Shown one piece after another: positions 26,279-34,240 of a DNA stretch of 34,240 nucleotides. This stretch comes from Bacteroidota bacterium (lineage in GTDB: Bacteria > Bacteroidota > Bacteroidia > Palsa-965). Position 1 is the stretch's first letter, and each line of letters opens with the position of its first letter. Both the position numbers and the translations under genes were made by a program. The notes below the pieces were generated by a model. The model was not told the DNA's origin. It was given only the letters and a program-made list of their open reading frames with translations, and made no database searches. The stretch covers positions 1 to 34,240 of the forward strand of contig JABDAO010000022.1 of NCBI GenBank assembly GCA_013289095.1, written 5' to 3'.

Positions 26279-26361
26279 GAAGTGATTAGAGGATCCACTC
26301 TATGGATGCCCTCCTCCATCAACAGGTGTACACGCTTCTTCTATTGATGCATTCTATGCAT

Positions 26362-26394
26362 AGATGCACATCCTCCTTCTGTAGATGTGCATCT
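26362..26394. repeat. Perfect 11-bp hairpin in a GATGC-rich stretch
   Basis: AGATGCACATC (26362-26372) and GATGTGCATCT (26384-26394) are perfect complements around an 11-base loop. GCATAG to the left and CTATGC to the right can add an outer helix. No T-run follows, so a terminator role for prfC is weak. Confidence 0.6.
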
Positions 26395-26821
26395 TCACTA
26401 TGCAGGAATAAGCTTTCGTTGAAATAGTAGAATAGCATATTCTTCAAGCAGGAATACTTTATAGCTAAAATCTTACCTGCTCTCCGGTTAAATTCAGGCC
26501 CGGATTTAACTCGTCTATCGAATTTCATGGTCTGGTATGCAAAATCCGATTTTTCTTTGATCCGGAAAAAGGTAAGAAGGTGTTTTGGGTTATACTTCAA
26601 GCCGATTAAGAAAGATTCAAGCGGGTTTCAACAAACCAGGTTTTAGTATGGCAGACTGGTTGTTCCAGGCAAGCCATCTTTAGCACAACCAGTAGCTTGC
26701 AATCGCTTATTACACCCGGTTTTCACTCCCTTCGTCAGAATCTGGGCTGAATAGCTTGTAAAGAGTCTAACGCCGGAAATGAAGATGGAAATCAATTTGT
26801 TCTACCCTAATTCAGGAAACA

Positions 26822-29584
26822 ATGAAAAAAATAGCCATACTCTCTATAACGCTGCTCTGCGGCATGTCTATTGAAGCTCAAACCTATCGCAATGCCTTTG
26901 ATACATACAATAATAGTATCGGGCCTGAAAGCTCCCCTCCCGGACAAGGCACATCCATGCTGGCAAATTGTACAATCGAAGTCTCCGCTTTTGAACCGGC
27001 CTATCTTCGTGGATACCTGGATATGTTCAAGGCTACGAAAGACAAAAAGTATCTCGATCAGTTTGCTGTCCACGTCCAGCGAATCATGGATAGAAGAGAC
27101 GATCATATCGGAACGGTCTTTTCACCTGCCACTGCCGCTTCGCTGGGATTTCCGTTTACCAGAGACGCAGCGTCGGGATGTAATATTACAGATGTTTCAA
27201 CGATAGTGAATGAGAATGCGCTGTCACCCCGAAGGTGCTGGTCGCACGTGGGCCCCGGTTGTCGTTATGATGAAATTGAGACTGCTCAGGACGGAGCCTT
27301 GCTCTATCCCATGGCTGAATTTCTGTATCTCGTTTCATCCGACAACGACTTTATCACGATGCTTCCTGATACCTTGCCCGGAGAAGTTCAACACTCCTCC
27401 GAAACGGGCGCCAGAACCTATGAGCAATTTGCAAATTGGCTCACAACCAAGGTTTATGAATCGGTTGAGTGGTATAATAAAACTGCCTGGGTGTCTTTCA
27501 AAATTGATGACCCATGTAAAGGTAAAATAACTTCTAGTGGTTATTTTAATGATAATGTAAGTACCGAGATAACAGTCGGCCAGGTCAATATGCAGGCAGC
27601 AATGGGTTCGGTACTTATCTGGCTTGAGCAACTGGCAGCGGTACATAGTCAATTTGCCCGTCAACCCCTGGGGCATTACCAGGGACGGTACCTCTCGCAG
27701 GTTGCTGCTGATATCAAGGCCCAGCTTGTGTCAAATCCCTGCTAACCTTTCAGTGTATTCTGGAGTTCTGACTATGATTATTCCCTGCCCGAAGACCTTG
27801 GGCATGCTTTCACAACGTTTGAATTCATTGCCCTTTGTTATCAATTTGGATATACCAGCTACTTTGATATTACCTGGATGCAGCAACTGGCCATGACCTT
27901 TGCAACATTAGTATATGAGTCGCCCGGAAATTTCAACAACAATATTTCAGGCGGCGTTTCGTGCGGTGCAGGTATACGGTGTGGAAAAGCAATGCCTGTT
28001 CGTATATCGGGCAACCACCTTCTGGTTGGCCCCTATGCCCTTTTTACGGCCTGGAATCCATATATATATAGTATTATTTCTGATTTTTATGCTTCCAATG
28101 CCCTGTATGCCCCCGCAGCAAATTCGAACAACGATCCGAATATTGAAGGGTATGCACAACTGGCTCTGGCCGTAAATACGACTGATTTTCTGCATCTATC
28201 CTACAAAAATCCATTTAACCCCATTGCCCTCTTCCCCGCGGCGGTGCCCCCGGCTAATATGCCCGTGGGTGGCTGGGAATATGCGGCGGCAACAGGGGGC
28301 GATTTTGACGGCTCGGGCAATTCGCAGCTGGTGGCCGGTACGTATCATAACGAATTGTTTTTTAGCAGCATCGACCCCGTTACAAAACGGCAATCACCCC
28401 CGATTAAAGCGCTGACCGATGTACACGAACCCATTATGCATCTTCTTTCAGGCAAATTCGCCGGTGCAGGGCCCGATGCCCTTGTTGTTATCGGGGCCAA
28501 AGACGATGTAGACATTCTCGGCCAACATGGAACCACCATCAGTTCGCTGGTTAAATCACCCTTTCTAACCGGTCTGAGCATTTCCGGCGCCGCTTCGGGC
28601 GATTTCGACCCTGCTCATCCCGGTGATGAAGTACTGCTTATCGATAACCATGGTGGCTTGCATCTGCTCTATTTTAACCCGGGTAATAGTGCTGCTCCCT
28701 TTACCTTGAATTCGCTACAGGTTTCTGTAACATCCAAACGAATAGCAAAAGTAACAGCAGGGCATTTTTATGATAATTCAGCCACCGGAGGAGGAGCCGA
28801 GTTTGCCATCGCCGATGACGCAGGCTTTTTGTCTTTTTTTTCTCTTCATGCCTATCCCTGGTCTGTTAGTTCAGCAATTGCCCCATATGCACCCCCTTCG
28901 GGAGCAGCAGTAACGTGGGACGGAATTGCCTGCGGCGATTTTTTCGGCACAGGCTATGATCAGGTGGTTGCCCACAGTGGCTATGACGGGCAATTCCTGA
29001 TTTATGGTTCTGATACGGCAGGCGCCAAAATCAAGCTCATGGGCGCCCAGGCGTTTCCCGATGGAGAGCACATGCCCGACGGGGCCACCTTTAATACGGG
29101 CCACGGGTACAGCAACTTAAATAATTTTAAGGAAACCCAAAAATGGCACAACGGAAGAATGGCAACGTTCAAGAGCTGCCCTGGAGCGGCAAACGCTGCC
29201 CTGGCCACGCTCCGGAATTGCGATGGGAAGGTGAGTATTTTTAGTATGGCAGGAAGTTGTGTAGGACTCGCTCCGGGGAGCGCCTGTCCCGGCAATGTAC
29301 TTTCTCCTTCCCTGGTCTCCCCAAAAAACGATGCGTGGGTATTGCATCCCAGCCTGCTTGTCAAGCCAAACCCGAGTAATGGGCTTGTTTCAATTAGTAC
29401 CCCTGACGGGAAATCTGGTTTCCTGAATATTTATACGATGCAGGGCGGGTTGATTTACTCAAACCCGGATGGTACATTGAGCAACTGGATGCCGGATTTG
29501 AGTTCGGTACCGGCAGGAATTTATTTTGCGAAACTCATCACGAGCGACGGTATGGTTGAAACACAGAAAATCATTCATCAGTAA
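26822..29584 (+). pseudogene. T9SS-secreted helical-barrel/FG-GAP protein interrupted by one in-frame TAA
   Basis: One reading frame of 921 codons is broken only by TAA at 27743-27745 (codon 308). The first part has a signal peptide (MKKIAILSITLLCGMSIEAQ) and an alpha/alpha-barrel-like sequence (YLRGYLDMFKATKDKKYLDQ, RRDDHIG), reminiscent of D-glucuronyl C5-epimerase-like and related helical-barrel proteins. Directly after the stop the same frame continues with YDYSLPEDLGHAFTTFEF, which resembles the next barrel helices. Then come about five FG-GAP-like blades (GGDFDGSG, GKFAGAGPD, GDFDPAHPGDE, GHFYDNS, GDFFGTGYDQ; about 28295-29010) and a T9SS type A domain (LLVKPNPSNGLVSI, AGIYFAKL). The first possible start after the stop, ATG 27878, would give a protein with a T9SS signal but no Sec signal peptide, so two separate genes are unlikely. 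It may be a recent nonsense mutation or a base-call error. Confidence 0.75.
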
Positions 29585-29602
29585 CTTCTTAATTTATCTG
29601 AA

Positions 29603-30415
29603 ATGAAAACCATTCAAAATTTTCGGAAAGGAACATCAGCAATAAGATCCGGAAAAGTATTAGGCATGATTCTTATTGCTTTTTTTTCGATGAATCCTGT
29701 CTACTCTCAGGATACGTCGGATACATCCAAATCAAGGAAGTTGTTTCTCGGCCCCCTTCTTTCTGTTGATTATTCCTGGGCGAAGCTAACCGAGATCAAC
29801 AATTCAAATAGTAGCTTAAATCGGGATCCCTGGGGCAAAATGGCGCTAACTGCCGGACTCAATTTCCTTTATCAACTTACGCCAAGGGTTTCAATCAGCC
29901 TGGGTGCAGAGTATAGTCAAAAATATACGGCCAATCTGGTATTCGTGCCAGGGTATGGTTATCGCTTTTTTAGACACAATGTAAATTATGTTGACATACC
30001 TGTTGAGGGAAATTATTACCTGATCAAGAAAAGAAAGTCGCTCTATGTCTTGTTTGGAATGAGTGCGAACATGTTTCTCTACGCCTCGGAAAGCACAAAC
30101 TGGGTTGACAAAAGTTTTACCTATGCGCTATACGAACCACTATTGCCAAACGACGTAGATAGAATATATGTTCATTCCGGATTTAATGCGATCAATTATC
30201 AGATTCACATAGGCCTTGGAACCAGCATCATCCGAAAAAAGGCAAAATTTCGCATGGAGTTGGTTTGCCGAATGGGCCTTTCATCTGCCAACCCTCCGCT
30301 AGAATATGATGGAAATAATTTTTCAAAACAAAAAGACTATAATTACATCCTACTTAACTGTTCCCGCACTTATTATTCCTGTGGTTTGGCATTCAGTTAT
30401 TTGTTTGGGATTTAG
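29603..30415 (+). CDS. Outer-membrane beta-barrel protein
   Basis: This 270-residue protein has a long N-region and a hydrophobic signal segment ending VYSQ (about residue 36). The remainder alternates aromatic and polar residues in strands: KLFLGPLLSVDYSWA, ISLGAEYSQKYTAN, YVDIPVEGNYYLI, LYVLFGMSANMFLY, INYQIHIGLGTSII, and a last strand YYSCGLAFSYLFGI. This matches the PorT-like or opacity-type eight- to ten-strand barrels common in Bacteroidota, with the NYVDIPVEGNYYL strand as the best marker. Function is unknown. The start is 18 bp after the stop of the interrupted T9SS gene, so both were probably transcribed together; the barrel may have assisted or complemented that secreted protein, which is inference. 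Confidence 0.78.
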   Translation: MKTIQNFRKGTSAIRSGKVLGMILIAFFSMNPVYSQDTSDTSKSRKLFLGPLLSVDYSWAKLTEINNSNSSLNRDPWGKMALTAGLNFLYQLTPRVSISLGAEYSQKYTANLVFVPGYGYRFFRHNVNYVDIPVEGNYYLIKKRKSLYVLFGMSANMFLYASESTNWVDKSFTYALYEPLLPNDVDRIYVHSGFNAINYQIHIGLGTSIIRKKAKFRMELVCRMGLSSANPPLEYDGNNFSKQKDYNYILLNCSRTYYSCGLAFSYLFGI

Positions 30416-30504
30416 TCGAGTTAGGGAGTAGCATGTGTTTTTGAAGAAACAAAAGCCGGTTTATTGCAGGAGAGGAGTATTTTTGGTGTAGAAAAACAGC
30501 CTTC

Positions 30505-31575
30505 CTAAAGCTGGAAAATAGAGGTATGGACAGAACTATGGGTCAAATAAACAGCAAAGTCCCTCCGCTCGGTAACAACCCCGATCTTTGCCGTGAAACA
30601 GCCCTGTTCTTTCAGCAGGGCTGTAAATTCCAATTCCGCTCCCGGATCAACTGCAATGAGCAGCCCTCCGCTGGTTTGAGGATCGCACATCAGGATAAAT
30701 TCCGTTCCATCCATTCCGTGAATCGAAGGATGATGCGCGGCATAGTTACGGGTAGTATTATCCGGAAAAATAAACCGGGCCATGTATTCTTCCACCCCTG
30801 CCAGCTTTGGGACAGCCTGGTAACTGATTTCGGCCGAACAGGTTTTGTTGCCGAGCATTTCGAGCAGATGTCCGGCCAGACCAAAACCGGTTACATCGGT
30901 CATGGCATGTACCCAGGTTTTTTCGCCGAGCACTTGCCCGATCTGATTGAGCCCGCACATCACTTCCATTAGCATCTCATAATCACCTGTTTTCAGCAGA
31001 CCTCTTTTGAGGGCGGTGGTGAAAATGCCTGTACCCAGCGGTTTGGTCAGAAAAAGAAGGTCGCCTTTCTGAACGGTATAATTTCTTTTGATATGCTCCT
31101 TTTGAATGGTGCCGGTAACAGCCAGCCCGAAGATCGGCTCGGCGCTGTCTATACTATGCCCTCCTGCGAGTGGAATGGAGGCGAGGGTGCAGATGCTGCG
31201 GGCCCCGTTAAGCACTTCACGCGCCAGCGCAGGATCGATCTTTTCTACGGGCCAGCCAAGCAGGGCCAGGGCCATGACGGGTTTGCCGCCCATGGCATAG
31301 ACATCGCTGATGGCGTTTGCTGCAGCAATACGGCCAAAATCGTATGGATCGTCGACAATGGGGAGGAAAAAATCGGTGGTGCTGATGATGGCATCACCGT
31401 TGCCCGGATCATAAACGGCAGCATCATCCCTGCTGCCATATCCTACGAGCAGGTTTTTATCCGAAAAGGATTCTCCCCCTTGCAGGATTTGTTCGAGCGC
31501 CGCAGGGGCTATTTTGCAACCGCACCCTCCGCCTTTGCTGAACTGGGTGAGTTTGATTCCTGTTGTTTCTTCCAT
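30505..31575 (-). CDS. selD: Selenide, water dikinase
   Basis: This 356-residue enzyme makes selenophosphate from selenide and ATP, the selenium donor for selenouridine and selenocysteine. The active-site stretch GGGCGCK places the catalytic Cys18 and Lys21; it is a cysteine, not a selenocysteine, form. Further family motifs are SRDDAAVY, TTDFFLPIVDDPYDFGRIAAANAISDVYAMGG and DVTGFGLAGHLLEM. Length matches E. coli SelD (347). The gene follows mnmH by 87 bp on the same strand, so both probably form one transcript. No selA, selB or tRNA-Sec is seen here. Confidence 0.95.
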   Translation of the reverse strand: MEETTGIKLTQFSKGGGCGCKIAPAALEQILQGGESFSDKNLLVGYGSRDDAAVYDPGNGDAIISTTDFFLPIVDDPYDFGRIAAANAISDVYAMGGKPVMALALLGWPVEKIDPALAREVLNGARSICTLASIPLAGGHSIDSAEPIFGLAVTGTIQKEHIKRNYTVQKGDLLFLTKPLGTGIFTTALKRGLLKTGDYEMLMEVMCGLNQIGQVLGEKTWVHAMTDVTGFGLAGHLLEMLGNKTCSAEISYQAVPKLAGVEEYMARFIFPDNTTRNYAAHHPSIHGMDGTEFILMCDPQTSGGLLIAVDPGAELEFTALLKEQGCFTAKIGVVTERRDFAVYLTHSSVHTSIFQL

Positions 31576-31662
31576 TTGATTTTTTTTGAGCAGGGCTTCG
31601 TTATTCGTATGAAGTACGTGGTAAATCTAAAGCAAATCGGCCCAGGCAAAAAACAGAGCTTG

Positions 31663-32691
31663 TTATTCGTTCCTTCGCTGTGCATTTGCTAACCCGATCA
31701 CTTTTTCGGCTGCAAGTTCGGGGAGGTCTGCTTCCATCACCACCGAATCGACTACATTCTTTTCTTTATTAAAGTTGTAGGCTTTGTCGTAATAGTCGAG
31801 TGTAATATCGGCCACGGTGGCCAGCTCGCCCAAGGCAAGCGCCTCGATGCATTGTTTGTAGGCCAATCCCCCGATCCGTTTCTGGATCCGGAGCACAGCA
31901 GCCTCCAGATCGGCTTTTGGAAATTGTCCATATTCTTTCACGAGTCTGGCAACCCTTGCCGCTTTTGGCACATTTACTCTTATTAACGGGGCTGTCTTCA
32001 TCTGCATCCAGAATGCATCGGGTATAAACACCCGGCCAATGCTTTTGCTTTCATCCTCGAGCCAGATGCGCCGGGAGGGGTCGAGCAGCAGCAATTGGTG
32101 AGAAAAGATATTCTCGAACACCTCCACCCCGGGCTGAGGATGCTGCCCCAGTGCACCGAACGATGAGCCCCGGTGATGGGCTAGGGCTTCCAGATCAATA
32201 ACCTGTTCGCCCCTGGCTGCAATCTGGGCGAGTATATCTGTTTTACCGCTGCCGGTTTCGCCACCCAGAACAAGCAGCTGATACCTGTTTTCAAAACTCC
32301 GGAGCACATGACGGCGGTATGCCTTATAGCCCTGGTGCAAGGTGGTAGCCTCAAAACCGGCGGTATTAAGGAGCCAGGCAAAACTGCTGCTCCGCATCCC
32401 TCCCCTCCAGCAATGAACGAGCACTTTTTTGCCGGGTGCAAGCGCTTTAGCCTGTCGAACAAAATCAGCCAGTTTGGGTCCCACTATTTCCAGACCCAGG
32501 AGTACGGCGGGGTCTTTTCCGGCATTTTTGTATTTCGTGCCGACAAGGGCACGTTCCTCGTTGGTAAATAAGGGGATGTTGGAAGCGCCGGGGATATGAC
32601 CTTTTTCGAATTCGGCCGGGGAGCGGACATCAAAAACGGGTTTTTGAACGGAATCCTGCAGGAATTCAGAAATGGAAAGCGGGCGTTGCAT
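31663..32691 (-). CDS. mnmH: tRNA 2-selenouridine synthase
   Basis: This 342-residue protein (also called SelU or YbbB) replaces sulfur by selenium at 2-thiouridine of the wobble base in certain tRNAs, using selenophosphate. The N-terminal rhodanese domain carries the catalytic cysteine in HCWRGG (Cys94). The C-terminal P-loop domain has GGETGSGKT (about 143-151), and a GRVFIPDAFW segment is conserved further on. Length fits the family (about 340-365). selD lies directly downstream in the same direction, so selenophosphate supply and use are encoded together. Confidence 0.93.
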   Translation of the reverse strand: MQRPLSISEFLQDSVQKPVFDVRSPAEFEKGHIPGASNIPLFTNEERALVGTKYKNAGKDPAVLLGLEIVGPKLADFVRQAKALAPGKKVLVHCWRGGMRSSSFAWLLNTAGFEATTLHQGYKAYRRHVLRSFENRYQLLVLGGETGSGKTDILAQIAARGEQVIDLEALAHHRGSSFGALGQHPQPGVEVFENIFSHQLLLLDPSRRIWLEDESKSIGRVFIPDAFWMQMKTAPLIRVNVPKAARVARLVKEYGQFPKADLEAAVLRIQKRIGGLAYKQCIEALALGELATVADITLDYYDKAYNFNKEKNVVDSVVMEADLPELAAEKVIGLANAQRRNE

Positions 32692-33120
32692 TGCACGAAG
32701 TTACAAAAAGAGGGTAGACCCCCGATCCGGATAAAAAAGAGGGGCAATACAACATCTGCTATTGAAAATGAAAATGATTCGTCGGAGTATTTTTGCGGTT
32801 CATCCGGTTTTCTTTTATGAAATTTTAAAATTAATACCGGTTTCAGCATTCCATAAATGGAAGAATCTGCCACCCCCGGGCTTAACATTTTGTTAATAAC
32901 TTAAAATCCGAAAGCCCTGCTCAGCTTGATTCTCAGCGGTTTTGGTAAAATTAAACGGAGCTTTATTAACATTTCCGTGTTTGTAATTACGGCACCCCCT
33001 CCTTAAAAGCGGCTTCCAAATCAAATAGTTTTGCTTAAACAGTAAGTATTACAGGCATCCGAAAGCATAGGGCCGTGCAGAGTGCGATAGGAATACTGAA
33101 ACGTTATCAAAGTTTTGCAA
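32692..33120. other. Intergenic region between divergent mnmH and the TSP3 barrel gene
   Basis: No gene or hairpin is evident in these 429 bp. The last bases before the ATG at 33121 read AAGTTTTG, one base off the TAnnTTTG box in each of two positions counted, so it is at best a weak promoter. AT-rich tracts occur around 32800-32900. Confidence 0.4.
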
Positions 33121-34240
33121 ATGCAAAAAACAAAGCAACTTGTCCTTATTTTCTGTTTGCTCTCAAGCCTCAGGCTGATTGCCGGCAGTACCGACAGCAT
33201 TCCGGCCCCAGCCACACCCAAGAAACCCATGGAGAAACCCTCTGCGGGATTGGGTTTTGGGGTCATGAGCTATTTCGGGAATGTAGGTGCATCGAAGAGT
33301 GCAGGAGTGGGCAGCTTTACCGATATACGGCCGGGTTATCACCTCAATGTGGATGAGCGTCTTGGTAGATTTATTTCATTGGGTTTAAATGTTACCATGG
33401 GCCAGCTTTCAGGCAATGATCACAGCCCGACTGATAACCTGAATTTTCAAACCAAGGTGATGCAGGGCGATCTGAACCTGGTTCTGCCTTTCGACAATGG
33501 TTTGATACAGCAACGCGGAGCCGGTGTGGTGCCCTATCTTTCTATCGGTTTAGGGTATATGACCTTTGATCCGTATGGCGATTTAAAAGACGCCGAGGGC
33601 AGGACCTATTACTACTGGAGTGATGGAAGCATCCGTAACCTTCCGCAGAATGCCCCGAATGCAAGTACCGCTATAAGGCTTACACGCGATTATACCTATG
33701 AAACCCAGCTCGCTCCGGCCCAGTCTACCATCACCATCCCGATGGGCATTGGTTTCAGACTGAATTTTACCGATCACTTTCATGCCAGCTTAAATGCCAT
33801 CTACGATCTGACTTTGACAAATAAAATAGACAATGTCGATGCAGGCAAGAACGATAAATACCTCTATACCTCTGTGTCCATCCATTATCAGTTCGGTAAA
33901 AACCCCGATGAGATGGAAACCCCCGAAGAACACAGGACCTATATTGATCTCTATGTGGATGCCGATTCAGACGGCGACGGAGTAAAGGATGCACAGGACA
34001 ATTGCCCGGGCACACCCAAAGGTGTTAAGGTTGACGAACATGGCTGTCCGCTTGACTCCGACGGTGACGGTGTTCCCGATTACCTGGATGTAGAACCAAA
34101 CTCACCCAAAGGAGCTGTGGTAGATGAGCATGGAAAATCGATCGACTATACGGCTATAGCAGTAAAAGCCAGGGAACAGTTTGTACAGGATTCGGTAGCC
34201 AATTTCCTGGCGCATTGGCAGGATACACACCCCGGAGTAC
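33121..34240 (+). CDS. Outer-membrane barrel with TSP3 calcium repeats, OmpA-type (3' end outside the window)
   Basis: An open frame of 373 codons runs off the window end. It opens with a signal peptide (MQKTKQLVLIFCLLSSLRLIAG). Residues about 40-265 form an outer-membrane barrel: AGLGFGVMSYFGNVGAS, GRFISLGLNVTMGQLSG, VVPYLSIGLGYMTFDPYG, ITIPMGIGFRLNF and YLYTSVSIHYQFGKN. Residues about 275-325 are thrombospondin type 3 repeats with two DSDGDGV calcium loops and DNCPGTPKGVKVDEHGCP. Such proteins normally end in a peptidoglycan-binding OmpA domain; here the last visible residues (about 340-373) are a charged helix-like stretch, and no OmpA motif is reached. The N-terminal position of the barrel and TSP3 linker is typical of Bacteroidota OmpA-family porin-like proteins. 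It is transcribed away from mnmH. Confidence 0.83.
   Translation, partial: MQKTKQLVLIFCLLSSLRLIAGSTDSIPAPATPKKPMEKPSAGLGFGVMSYFGNVGASKSAGVGSFTDIRPGYHLNVDERLGRFISLGLNVTMGQLSGNDHSPTDNLNFQTKVMQGDLNLVLPFDNGLIQQRGAGVVPYLSIGLGYMTFDPYGDLKDAEGRTYYYWSDGSIRNLPQNAPNASTAIRLTRDYTYETQLAPAQSTITIPMGIGFRLNFTDHFHASLNAIYDLTLTNKIDNVDAGKNDKYLYTSVSIHYQFGKNPDEMETPEEHRTYIDLYVDADSDGDGVKDAQDNCPGTPKGVKVDEHGCPLDSDGDGVPDYLDVEPNSPKGAVVDEHGKSIDYTAIAVKAREQFVQDSVANFLAHWQDTHPGV

Larger units (their letters stand above)
26097..26821. other. Intergenic region with hairpins, no supported gene
   Basis: This 725-bp gap between prfC and the interrupted T9SS gene contains an imperfect GC-rich palindrome at 26239-26278 and a perfect hairpin at 26362-26394 within repeated GATGC/GCATC words. 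A 93-codon minus-strand frame (26319-26600) reads repetitive EDAHL/EDVHL at one end and has no domain, so I do not call it. Between 26400 and 26821 I see nothing else of note. Confidence 0.5.

Noticed and set aside
26319-26600. 93-codon minus-strand open frame
   Set aside because: The C-terminal repeats EDAHL/EDVHL come from the GATGC-rich hairpin DNA; no domain, promoter or conserved start is seen.
27743-27745. Selenocysteine recoding of the internal stop, given selD nearby
   Set aside because: The stop is TAA, not TGA, and no selA, selB or SECIS-like hairpin was seen.
27878-29584. Independent gene starting at ATG 27878
   Set aside because: It would have a T9SS sorting domain but no Sec signal peptide, and coding continues upstream in the same frame back to the TAA at 27743.

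Overview
The window is a chromosomal piece of a member of the Bacteroidota. The evidence is consistent. Four loci encode secreted proteins ending in a type IX secretion (T9SS) type A sorting domain. There is a TonB-dependent receptor with a carboxypeptidase-regulatory N-domain, a PorE-like TPR/PD40 protein, two Omp28-type proteins, an outer-membrane barrel with TSP3 calcium repeats, and MqnA of the futalosine menaquinone route. Several starts are preceded by the Bacteroidota sigma-A -7 box TAnnTTTG. A family-level placement (Chitinophagales- or Sphingobacteriales-like) is only a guess.

Layout: 1-704 holds the end of a dispersed repeat abutting a decayed beta-propeller gene. 774-2815 has a RecD-like helicase and a PlsC-type acyltransferase. 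2870-4633 has two tandem paralogues with a four-cysteine N-domain and a carboxypeptidase-regulatory domain. 5325-10508 has a secreted beta-helix protein convergent with a TonB-dependent receptor. 10598-10898 is a 21-bp tandem array centred on CGATCG, just upstream of the receptor promoter. 11373-15478 has two Omp28/thioredoxin-like T9SS cargo proteins around a PepSY-like lipoprotein. 16224-18751 has mqnA and the PorE-like protein. 18750-19123 is a 374-bp non-coding element with terminal inverted repeats that separates the PorE-like gene from its terminator. 19233-24320 (minus) runs yidC, purB, a glycosyltransferase and a small membrane protein. prfC diverges from yidC. 26822-29584 is a T9SS glycan-enzyme-like gene broken by one in-frame TAA. 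A barrel protein follows closely. 30505-32691 is a selenouridine cassette (mnmH-selD). The window ends inside an OmpA/TSP3-type barrel gene.

Working together: much of the window concerns the cell envelope, covering insertion of inner-membrane proteins (YidC), outer-membrane uptake (TonB receptor), T9SS-exported enzymes and adhesin-like proteins, and a possible T9SS scaffold protein. The remainder is housekeeping (purB, prfC, mqnA, mnmH-selD). The most novel signals are the 374-bp repeat element, of which a second partial copy sits at the window start against the truncated propeller gene; the GATC-dense 21-bp minisatellite; and the single-stop interruption of the T9SS gene. I found no CRISPR array, rRNA, convincing tRNA or transposase gene. 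All family assignments come from reading motifs by eye, not from database searches.
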